A stretch of DNA of 7,672 nt, taken from Spirochaeta sp. GTDB taxonomy: Bacteria > Spirochaetota > Spirochaetia > DSM-27196 > Alkalispirochaetaceae. The stretch covers positions 1-7,672 of the forward strand of contig SKHA01000307.1 of the NCBI GenBank assembly GCA_007117185.1. The letters are read 5' to 3'. Both the position numbers and the translations under genes were made by a program. Of the stretch, positions 1 through 6,462 are shown one piece after another (positions within the stretch are counted from its first letter, which is position 1; each line of letters starts with the position of its first letter). The notes below the pieces were generated by a model. That model worked only from the letters and a program-made list of their open reading frames with translations, was not told where the DNA came from and searched no databases.

Positions 1-492
1 CACGGTGACCGTCAGGGTCGCGATCATCGTCACGTGTCGCTGTGCCATCACCGAGTCAGTGTTCTTGATGTTCCGGATCAGTTTCAAAGCCCGCAGCAGC
101 CGCAGGACCCGGGAAATCCGGATCGCCTTGACCACTTTCAGGACGTTCATCGTCGCACCAACACCGGTGAAGCTGAGTCCGCCGGCCAGAACAGCGAACG
201 CTGCGGGGCCGCTGTTCAGCAACAGAAGAGGGGCACTGGCCAGCAGATCCACCCAGCCGTACCCGTTCCAGAAATATCGGGAGAAGCCGCCTCTATTTGC
301 CGCCGCGTAGGCGCGGGTGACAAACTCGACGGTAAAGAACGCGTCAAAAAAGAGACCGGCAAAGAGAAGGATGTGCCTGGTGGAGACGCTCCAGTCCAGG
401 ACAACCGCCAGGTCTTCCATAAAGGTCTGAATCAATACCAGGACAATGGCCAGGAGAACGATATTTTCCAGATGGGTATTCAGTTTGTTCAT
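1..492 (-). CDS. Voltage-gated ion channel superfamily protein, N-terminal voltage-sensor part (3' end outside window)
   Basis: The reading frame runs from ATG at 492 leftwards and is open to position 1, giving 164 residues without a stop. It is an inner-membrane protein with four hydrophobic segments at about residues 9-32 (S1), 41-65 (S2), 74-104 (S3) and 115-143 (S4). S2 carries FFTVEFVTRAY, with the acidic residue E56 and R60 typical of voltage-sensor domains. S3 has the WNGYGWVDLL signature (N76, D82). S4 has basic residues every third position: R125, R128, R131, R134, K137 and R140. This is the classic voltage-sensor pattern of the ion-transport family. The pore helix and selectivity filter would lie beyond the window, so K+, Na+ or non-selective cannot be decided. 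The start is supported by AGG 6 nt upstream. That AGG overlaps the TAG stop of the preceding gene, so translational coupling is likely. A sensor-only protein is possible but less usual. Confidence 0.9.
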   Translation of the reverse strand, partial: MNKLNTHLENIVLLAIVLVLIQTFMEDLAVVLDWSVSTRHILLFAGLFFDAFFTVEFVTRAYAAANRGGFSRYFWNGYGWVDLLASAPLLLLNSGPAAFAVLAGGLSFTGVGATMNVLKVVKAIRISRVLRLLRALKLIRNIKNTDSVMAQRHVTMIATLTVTV

Positions 493-499
493 GCCATAC

Positions 500-1426
500 C
501 TACCACAAATTCTCCGCAGCAATCTTGTACAACTCGTCCAGCACCTTCACATCGAATCCGTAGAACTTGTAGTTCCGTCGGGCTGTGCTGAAGAAACTCT
601 TGTCCGGGGTATCCGCACCGCGGTCTACATTCATGCCTGCCTGGTAGCTGCGACTGCGTGCGCTGAATACCGCCGCCAGACGCGCCGTCGCCTCTATAAA
701 GCGGTTCTCGGTAAAGGAGACGCTGCTGTGGGCTACGCTCTTGAGGACCTGTTCAGGAACAAGGCGGAGTTCCTTCAGCAGATTTGTGGTTGCCTTCTCG
801 GCGAACTGGTTCTGAATCATGCCGGAGTTGCGGTCCTGATGGTTCTGGCCGCTGGATACGTAGAGGTACACCGCCGGTTTGAGCAGAAGGTTCAGGTTCA
901 CGAAACTGGTCATGTGCTCTTTTCCGAGGCGCAAGCGCTGAACCTTGGTAAGCTCAAAATGGATATAGGTCTTTCTGAAGAACGATTCGTCAAGGTAGCG
1001 GTCGACAAGGTTGAAGCTCACTGCGGTGTACGGCCCGGTCATTTCCCTCCGGGCTTCCGGCCTGGCGAGAACCTTGCGCACACCATCCATCACCTGGCGG
1101 TGAATCAGAGCCGTGTCACCCTGCTGCGGGCGCAACAGCTGGAAAAAGGTGTAGTCGATCCTGGAGCTGACCAGCGTCTCTATCTCCGGTATCAGGTCTG
1201 TATCTATTGTCTGGATCAGCGCAGAAACCAGAATAGCGAAAATCTGCGGCCAACTCTTGCCGGGGAAAAACTGGGGCGAGCTGAGGGTGGGAGCAAGTTG
1301 TACCGCGTTGACGTGCAGGAACTGGATGATCTGCTCTTCCCGCTGGAGAAGCGAGAACCCTTTCAATGCTGGATTCTGGAGAAGTCTGGCGATGAACGCT
1401 TGGGCTTTCAAGTTGTCGCTGTTCAT
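500..1426 (-). CDS. Unrecognised soluble protein, 308 aa, first gene of an operon with an ion channel
   Basis: I do not recognise this family. The 308-residue product starts at ATG 1426-1424 and ends at TAG 502-500. It has no signal peptide and no convincing membrane segment, so it is probably cytoplasmic. The sequence looks mostly helical and rich in K, R, Q and L. Residues 1-95 are helical and end in ETLVSSRIDYTFFQLLRP. A middle part (about 130-195) contains YLDESFFRKTYIHFELT and a beta-like FVNLNLLLKPAVYLYVSS. A basic, aromatic C-terminus reads FFSTARRNYKFYGFDVKVLDELYKIA. No catalytic or DNA-binding motif stands out. The leader is short, with only a weak purine stretch (GCGGGAA) just before the ATG. 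The next gene, an ion channel, begins 7 nt after the stop, so the two are almost certainly co-transcribed; this protein may be a cytoplasmic accessory or regulator of the channel, which is inference from position only. An antiparallel frame over the same bases lacks family features. Confidence 0.8.
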   Translation of the reverse strand: MNSDNLKAQAFIARLLQNPALKGFSLLQREEQIIQFLHVNAVQLAPTLSSPQFFPGKSWPQIFAILVSALIQTIDTDLIPEIETLVSSRIDYTFFQLLRPQQGDTALIHRQVMDGVRKVLARPEARREMTGPYTAVSFNLVDRYLDESFFRKTYIHFELTKVQRLRLGKEHMTSFVNLNLLLKPAVYLYVSSGQNHQDRNSGMIQNQFAEKATTNLLKELRLVPEQVLKSVAHSSVSFTENRFIEATARLAAVFSARSRSYQAGMNVDRGADTPDKSFFSTARRNYKFYGFDVKVLDELYKIAAENLW

Positions 1427-1440
1427 GGTTCCCGCTGGTG

Positions 1441-1446
1441 TATAAT
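1441..1446 (+). promoter_or_regulatory. Perfect TATAAT -10 box for the rightward giant gene, overlapping the leftward -10
   Basis: TATAAT at 1441-1446 is a perfect -10 hexamer on the plus strand. It sits within the palindrome GTATAATAC, which also supplies the opposite-strand -10. No good -35 is present at the normal distance; the bases at 1418-1423 read GCTGTT. Transcription would start at about 1453-1456, so the ATG at 1456 would have a leader of zero to three nucleotides. Confidence 0.45.
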
Positions 1447-1471
1447 ACTATAGCGATGGTTCGGGACTCAA
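1442..1471 (-). promoter_or_regulatory. Predicted sigma-70-type promoter for the leftward operon
   Basis: Read on the minus strand, TTGAGT (1471-1466) and TATTAT (1447-1442) are separated by 18 nt. These match 4/6 and 5/6 of the sigma-70 consensus. Transcription would start near 1435, leaving a leader of about 9 nt before the ATG at 1426. A run of nine A residues (minus strand, 1497-1489) lies about 55-60 nt upstream of that start and could act as an UP element. No start site has been measured, so this is a pattern match only. Confidence 0.5.
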
Positions 1472-4400
1472 GCCATAGCTGTTCAGGCTTTTTTTTTACT
1501 TTTACCCGTTGTTTCGTTGTGATGATCGCTCTGGTCCTGTGGTCTCTGCCGGATCTTTCCGGGCAGCCACGAAACCCTTTTGCGGAAGAGGAAGCGCCGC
1601 CGGCGGTCTTCAGCCTTGATCGCACGGACGCCCAGGTTGATCTGTATCTGCTCGGAAGCTGGCGTATCAGTTCTGTAGTGGCCACCGGTCTGGCCTTTCA
1701 CCCCCCCCGGGGTGAAGAGGGCAGTCGCGTAACCTTTCCATACCTGTACCCCCGGTTCGAGACGCGCCTTTTCGAACAGGAACTGGACCTCACTCTCTCG
1801 CTCTGGCTGTATTCGCGCTACTTCTTTGAAGCCACCTTCGCGGACGATTTCGACAATAACTCCATTGCAGCGGGTTACGTTGCCGGTGCGGACGAACTCA
1901 TCCGGGAGGTTGTTGTTGGAAATGTACCGCTGACGGTAGATCAGTATCCGTACATGTACACCGGGAGCGAGGGCGCCCGGACCGGCGCGACGCCCCTCCC
2001 GGGAGCGCTCCTGCGAATGGCCACGGAGCGGACGTCCCACGAGCTACTGGTGCAGCTGGAGAGCTCCCGACCGGAACAGCGTCGGTTCGCCGGCTCCGGG
2101 GAGATCCTGCAGCTGCGGCTGCGTCCGGAGGATTATCTCAAGGGGCAGGCGTTCATTCTCCCCCACGCACCCGTTGACGACGTCAGGGTATACGTTGAAG
2201 ACCGGCAGGGAGAGGTGGAGGTGGAAACCGCTGTGGGGCGGCGTCGGTTCCGGGTCCTGGATGAGGCCAGGGGTGAGTGGGTCCTGAACCGGGAGCGCGG
2301 CGAGATTCGTCTGACAGACGCAGTACCGTCCGCCCCGGCGGTGGTGGTAAGCTATCGGCCCGTGGGCGCGGACAGTGCCGGACAGATCGTAGCCCTCGAC
2401 TCTGAGGACACTCCCACGGACCAGACCCTGCCTTTTTCTCTGGAGCCGGATCAGATCGACGGGGATGCGACCCTGGGGAGACTGGAGATTCCCTTGAATC
2501 GATACCGCATTGAAGTACTCAATGGCCCTGCCGCCCCCCGCCGGAGGGGTATCCTGCTGCGGGAGCCGGGACTCTTTTCGCCCTTCGAAGACACCCGCTT
2601 CTATTCTGTTCCGGTGGAAGCCAGGGGAGCGCTGCGCAGCGGCGACGCCAGAGTTCGGCTGGTCCGCCGGGACACTCGGATACCCCACCCTCTTGAAGAC
2701 AACTGGCAGATTCTGCCGGCAGCGTCGGAGACCCTTCTGAGGGTCAACAGAATCGATCCCGGATCAACCGTCGGCGCCGAAAGGGATCGGCAATACCCGT
2801 TCTGGGACACTGCCTCGGCAGGCGGACTGGAAATTCTGATCGAGTACCTCAGTGGGGCGCCACGGCTCATACTGGACGGTTCGATCGTCCCTGGCACGGT
2901 ACAGGTCACCCGCGACGGCAGGCCGCTGCCCGGGGTTTCCATCGACTACGGCACCGGGGAGGTTCAGTTCGCCTCGGAACTTCCGGAAGACGCCGAAGTG
3001 GATATCTCGTACCGTGTGTACAACCCCGGAGCCTCTGCAGGGGACGTGGTGGCCGTCCTGGGCAACCGCTGGGAACCACGGGATGACCTGCACCTGACGC
3101 TGGCAGGGGGGCTGCGGTGGACTACCGGGGAGGCAACGTACTCCCAGGTTATGGATGAGCACCCCGGGCAGGTGACGATCTCTCTGGGGATGAACTATCA
3201 GAGCGCTGATCTGACAGTCTCCGCAGCGGCAGCAGGCCAGCTCAATCAGCCGGATACATCCGGATTCTTCCGGCTTTTCGGCGGAGAGGAACAGCGCTTC
3301 CGCTTCCTCCCCGGCGCCACCACGGTATTCCCCGCCCCTGCACCGCTGGATGAGGCAAGCGGCGACCCGGACCCGGGTTTCCGGCGGGAGGATCGGGCGG
3401 ACGCGCTGTACCGTAACTACTGGAGCCGGGATCTGGCGGGTAACACCGTCCTGGGCAATTATCGCAGCGAAGCGCAAGCGGACTCCACCGAAAACAGCGG
3501 TTCCCGGATCGGCCCGTATGTCGCCCGCAGCACCGACGAAGGGTACACCGGACCGGTTTCGGTTCTGGAATGGGAGGTGCTGGAACAGGGGAAGTGGCTC
3601 GGTGCGCTGATTCGGGTGCCCCGGGAGGCGCAGGACTTGCGGGATGCCCGGGAGATTACCGTGACGTACCGCTACGAGGCCGGGCCACCGCCCCCGGGTG
3701 AGGCCGGGCCCACGGATCCGCCGGAGCTGCGTCTGGACATGGGAACCACCGCGGAGGATCTGGACGGAGACGGAACGGTGGATCGCGGTCGCAGCCCGGT
3801 GGATCCCACCCTGGAGTTTGTCTATCCGCCGGGTCACCCCCGGGAAGGACAGATTCGACGAGCCGGGCCGGACGTCCCGGGGCTCAGTGAACCGCATCGT
3901 GAGGACATGCAGGTGCCGGGGACGCTGCTTCCGGAAGCTCCCGAGGGCGTCCTCAGGCTGGATGCCCCGTTTGCCCTGGACAACGGGGGATGGCGCAGGG
4001 AGACGGTCACCCTTGATGCCGCCGACGCCTCCCGGCTGGCTTCCGTCCGGGGCGTCCGGGTTCTGTTGCGGCAGCCCGCCGGGGCAGCCCTTCCGGCGGG
4101 GCGCCTGCTTATCGGGACGGTAGAGGTCACCCGCAGCAGTTCCACCAGGGTGGTCTCCGGGCACGGCCGGGGCGCCAGCGCATCGATTACAGATGACCCC
4201 GTGAGCCCACCGCTGCGGGATACTTCCGAGGTGGTGCGTCGCCGGTTCAACCCTGGTCAGGAACTGCAGCCGGTATTGCGCCTTTCCTGGCAGGATAGCA
4301 CCGAAGACATCCTCACGGACCTCTCTGATGTTGCCGTGGAAACGGGCATCGCCGAGTTCTCTCCCCGTCGCTACGGCACCCTCGTCTTCTTCGTGGCCCT

Positions 4401-6381
4401 GCCGCCGCAGCCGGGGGCCGATATCCAGGTTACCCTCGCGCCGTATCGGAATGCGCCGGAGTCGGCATCCCTTGGAGTCACCATTCCGGTGGAAGCGCTG
4501 ACCAATGGGTCGCCCGACCCGTACTGGCAGGAAGTCCGGGTTGACCTGCGGGACGGGATGGTGACGCTGCCCAACTCCACCTGGACCGGGCACCTTCCCC
4601 GGGCGACTCTCCCGCGGAATGGGGCTGCGCTGCTGCGAACAGCCTCGATCAGAGTCGGAAATTTTGCCCCGGCGGGCACCCTGCTCTTCGACGAACTGTA
4701 CGCCACAGACCCCGCTGCAGGCGGTTCCTTCGCCGGAGACGCCCAGATCGACTGGACAACCGATCTTGGCTCAGGTCGTCTGAATCTGTCGCAGCAGATC
4801 GCCTTTCAGGGGGTAGACTTCCGCAGCGGTAACAGCGGCGCAACCGGCGACAGCGTACGCTCCGGCGGAGTGGTCACAACCAGCCGCGGCGCGTACTCCC
4901 AGGGCCCCTTTCGCGCCGCCGGCGAGGTCGTCGGGCGGGCTCAGGACGATACCCGGTCCTTTGCCTTCGGCCATGAGCTGGTTCTTCCTTTGACCCGGGG
5001 CAACAGCATCACCCTGTTTGAGGAGTTCTACCGGGATTTTGATTCCGCCAGCCCGTTCTGGACACGGAACATCTCCCTCAGCGCCGGCACTCCGGAAATC
5101 GGCCGGTATCGTCTGGACCACTTCAACCGCGCAGGGACAACGTTGAGCGAACAACGGTGGTCATTGAATGTTTCGCCCCCCGCGGCCGGTCCCTTCCGAT
5201 TCGGCTGGAAGACGCGAATGGAACTGCGGGACCTGGATCAGGTCGTCCAGGATGGCTCCTTCGGCAGCGACTGGGTGCTGAGTACCTCCCGCTTTATCCC
5301 GATTGACGCCGCCAGCTCCGGTAGCCGTCAGGAGCGATCGCTGAACTCCACTGCGTCTCTCTCATTCGGGCCGCTGCAGGTGGACCCGGGAATCTCCTGG
5401 GTAAACCGCGGGCAACCTGCAGGCACCCAGATCAGCGGCGCCACTGTGAGCGCCTCCCTGCCGCTGGATCTCACCCCCGCCGCAGGCCGGCCGGTACGCT
5501 TCACCCCCAGCTATCGTCGTGCCTATCGCGTTGAGGATCCCGCTGAGGCCGCCGGATTTGCCGGAGACGCCCGGACGTTCTCCCAGGCGCTTGCCCGGGA
5601 TCCCCTTATTCTGCGAACCCTTCCGGTGGTGGAGTTGTTCCAGGATTCCCTTCCTGCCGCCGGGATCACCGAAAACAGGGAATACCGTGCGGAGGGACGA
5701 CTGCGTCTCACCCGCCCCTTCGCATCCCGACTGCGTGATCTGTGGGTACCCCACGATGTCGAGCTCCTGCTGGGAAGAGATGTCACCTGGGAAGGTGACA
5801 GCATCGCCGAGAACCGGCAGTGGCGGGCCACGATTGGGGCTACCGCGTTCAATCTCTTCGGGAGCGACAGCAACAATCCCCGCTTTCTGTGGTACCAGGG
5901 GGACGAGTTCCGGCAACGCCTCGCTGTCCAGTTGCATGAATCGGGACGGGGAAACACACCATCCTGGGGTATCACCGCCCGACAGGAGACGCGCCTGGTC
6001 GGGCCACAAGAGAAAGAGACAACCCTGAGGGGAGTCGTTGATTTACAGGGACCGGACACGATAACCGTCGATGCGGGGTTGACCGCCGGCTACCGCTGGC
6101 GCCGTGATCGATTTCCTCCGGTAGCAGTGCTGCTGCGCCGGGACGATCCGCCATTTTACCGCCATGAGGAGAGCCTTGAGTGGCGTCTTGGCTTTGATGA
6201 CGGATCCCTCAAGACCAGTACCTTCGAGGTTACCCACGAGACCACTCTGGTGATTCAACCGAACGGCGAGATACGCTGGCACATTGGAGTCGGATGGATC
6301 ATACAACCCGATCAGGATCAGGGCGGTGCACTTCACATCCTGGGGTTGCGATCCGGGCTGGAGGGTGTCCTGAGGTACTGA
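1456..6381 (+). CDS. SprA-like giant outer-membrane beta-barrel protein (type IX secretion translocon-like), 1641 aa
   Basis: Residues 1-37 look like a signal peptide (basic start, hydrophobic FVVMIALVLWSL, likely cleavage near LSG|Q). The next part parallels the N-terminus of SprA/Sov, the outer-membrane pore of type IX secretion. It has a strand-rich block (about 95-130), then FADDFDNN and IREVVVGNVPL (131-159), like the SprA stretches ATFDFDN and IEVGNV, then QLRLRPEDYLKGQAFILP (219-236), like the SprA xExxxDxYxxNxHFFL region. Two related beta modules follow (about 243-310 and 471-530), both ending in a G-E-I/V strand, V-x-I/V-S-Y-R and S-A-G-Q/D. A calcium-loop-like DLDGDGTVD lies at 768-776. 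Sandwich-like modules occur at about 705-740, 845-895 and 1024-1084. Residues from about 1093 to the C-terminal LRY are alternating barrel-like strands. SprA is usually over 2000 aa, so this is a short version. ATG 1456 is preferred over GTG 1438, which adjoins the -10 box; neither has a Shine-Dalgarno sequence. Family assignment is from remembered patterns, not a search. Confidence 0.75.
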   Translation: MVRDSSHSCSGFFFTFTRCFVVMIALVLWSLPDLSGQPRNPFAEEEAPPAVFSLDRTDAQVDLYLLGSWRISSVVATGLAFHPPRGEEGSRVTFPYLYPRFETRLFEQELDLTLSLWLYSRYFFEATFADDFDNNSIAAGYVAGADELIREVVVGNVPLTVDQYPYMYTGSEGARTGATPLPGALLRMATERTSHELLVQLESSRPEQRRFAGSGEILQLRLRPEDYLKGQAFILPHAPVDDVRVYVEDRQGEVEVETAVGRRRFRVLDEARGEWVLNRERGEIRLTDAVPSAPAVVVSYRPVGADSAGQIVALDSEDTPTDQTLPFSLEPDQIDGDATLGRLEIPLNRYRIEVLNGPAAPRRRGILLREPGLFSPFEDTRFYSVPVEARGALRSGDARVRLVRRDTRIPHPLEDNWQILPAASETLLRVNRIDPGSTVGAERDRQYPFWDTASAGGLEILIEYLSGAPRLILDGSIVPGTVQVTRDGRPLPGVSIDYGTGEVQFASELPEDAEVDISYRVYNPGASAGDVVAVLGNRWEPRDDLHLTLAGGLRWTTGEATYSQVMDEHPGQVTISLGMNYQSADLTVSAAAAGQLNQPDTSGFFRLFGGEEQRFRFLPGATTVFPAPAPLDEASGDPDPGFRREDRADALYRNYWSRDLAGNTVLGNYRSEAQADSTENSGSRIGPYVARSTDEGYTGPVSVLEWEVLEQGKWLGALIRVPREAQDLRDAREITVTYRYEAGPPPPGEAGPTDPPELRLDMGTTAEDLDGDGTVDRGRSPVDPTLEFVYPPGHPREGQIRRAGPDVPGLSEPHREDMQVPGTLLPEAPEGVLRLDAPFALDNGGWRRETVTLDAADASRLASVRGVRVLLRQPAGAALPAGRLLIGTVEVTRSSSTRVVSGHGRGASASITDDPVSPPLRDTSEVVRRRFNPGQELQPVLRLSWQDSTEDILTDLSDVAVETGIAEFSPRRYGTLVFFVALPPQPGADIQVTLAPYRNAPESASLGVTIPVEALTNGSPDPYWQEVRVDLRDGMVTLPNSTWTGHLPRATLPRNGAALLRTASIRVGNFAPAGTLLFDELYATDPAAGGSFAGDAQIDWTTDLGSGRLNLSQQIAFQGVDFRSGNSGATGDSVRSGGVVTTSRGAYSQGPFRAAGEVVGRAQDDTRSFAFGHELVLPLTRGNSITLFEEFYRDFDSASPFWTRNISLSAGTPEIGRYRLDHFNRAGTTLSEQRWSLNVSPPAAGPFRFGWKTRMELRDLDQVVQDGSFGSDWVLSTSRFIPIDAASSGSRQERSLNSTASLSFGPLQVDPGISWVNRGQPAGTQISGATVSASLPLDLTPAAGRPVRFTPSYRRAYRVEDPAEAAGFAGDARTFSQALARDPLILRTLPVVELFQDSLPAAGITENREYRAEGRLRLTRPFASRLRDLWVPHDVELLLGRDVTWEGDSIAENRQWRATIGATAFNLFGSDSNNPRFLWYQGDEFRQRLAVQLHESGRGNTPSWGITARQETRLVGPQEKETTLRGVVDLQGPDTITVDAGLTAGYRWRRDRFPPVAVLLRRDDPPFYRHEESLEWRLGFDDGSLKTSTFEVTHETTLVIQPNGEIRWHIGVGWIIQPDQDQGGALHILGLRSGLEGVLRY
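1489..1497 (+). repeat. T9 homopolymer in the signal-peptide coding region
   Basis: Nine consecutive T residues encode FFF (residues 12-14) of the giant SprA-like protein. A one-base gain or loss would shift the frame before the signal peptide is complete and abolish the product. On the opposite strand the same run is an A tract upstream of the leftward promoter. Whether its length varies is not known. Confidence 0.6.
1697..1716 (+). repeat. C8 tract within a perfect 8-bp inverted repeat
   Basis: TTCACCCC (1697-1704) and GGGGTGAA (1709-1716) are perfect reverse complements separated by CCCC, so eight C residues run from 1701 to 1708. The site lies in the giant gene at residues 81-87 (F-H-P-P-R-G-E). 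It could form a strong hairpin in DNA or mRNA, and the C run is long enough to be prone to slippage. No function is shown. Confidence 0.6.
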
Positions 6382-6401
6382 TGTGCAGGAAATCAGTCCG
6401 C

Positions 6402-6430
6402 TTGGAAATCCCGTTTGGACGGGATATATT
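6402..6430 (+). promoter_or_regulatory. Predicted promoter for the downstream outer-membrane protein gene
   Basis: TTGGAA (6402-6407) and TATATT (6425-6430) are separated by exactly 17 nt and match the sigma-70 boxes at 4/6 and 5/6 positions. Transcription would begin near 6437, giving a leader of about 26 nt that contains the AGGAG ribosome-binding site. The spacer is filled by an inverted repeat. The gene could also be read through from the upstream giant gene. Confidence 0.5.
6408..6425 (+). repeat. Perfect 7-bp inverted repeat in the promoter spacer (operator or hairpin)
   Basis: ATCCCGT (6408-6414), loop TTGG, ACGGGAT (6419-6425). The stem is perfect. It starts 27 nt after the stop of the giant gene and is followed by ATATTCTG rather than a T run, so a factor-independent terminator is weak. 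Its position between the predicted -35 and -10 boxes fits a repressor-binding site better. Both readings are inference. Confidence 0.55.
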
Positions 6431-6448
6431 CTGACCGGTATTGTCAGA
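6430..6448 (+). repeat. Second inverted repeat, 6-bp arms, around the predicted transcription start
   Basis: TCTGAC (6430-6435) and GTCAGA (6443-6448) are perfect reverse complements with a 7-nt centre (CGGTATT). The element spans the predicted transcription start and ends 2 nt before the ribosome-binding site. It could be an operator half-site pair. As RNA it would be only partly transcribed from the predicted promoter, so a role in read-through mRNA near the ribosome-binding site is the alternative. Confidence 0.4.
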
Positions 6449-6450
6449 CG

Positions 6451-6455
6451 AGGAG
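6451..6455 (+). promoter_or_regulatory. Strong ribosome-binding site AGGAG for a GTG start
   Basis: AGGAG lies 7 nt before the GTG at 6463, which fixes that start codon. It contrasts with the giant gene upstream, which has no recognisable ribosome-binding site. Confidence 0.85.
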
Positions 6456-6462
6456 AAACACA

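Noticed and set aside
34..591. Plus-strand open frames over the ion-channel gene
   Set aside because: The minus strand encodes unmistakable S2, S3 and S4 voltage-sensor signatures, while these frames give low-complexity Q/P/R-rich sequence.
446..1453. Plus-strand open frame of 335 codons opposite the two leftward genes
   Set aside because: It spans the junction of two minus-strand genes, has no ribosome-binding site or recognisable domain, and its sequence is the composition shadow of the 500-1426 gene, whose partner is a clear ion channel.
1438..1455. GTG 1438 as the start of the giant gene
   Set aside because: This codon immediately precedes the predicted -10 box and would be upstream of the predicted transcript. 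There is no ribosome-binding site, and ATG 1456 gives a more normal signal peptide start.
2764..4593. Minus-strand open frame of 609 codons inside the giant gene
   Set aside because: It is very rich in R, G, P and H with no domain pattern, typical of the antisense frame of a GC-rich gene. The plus-strand frame has a signal peptide, repeated modules and SprA-like motifs through the same bases.
6408..6430. Factor-independent terminator after the giant gene
   Set aside because: The stem is GC-rich and perfect, but it is followed by ATATTCTG rather than a run of T, and it coincides with a well-spaced promoter. Kept as an inverted repeat rather than called a terminator.
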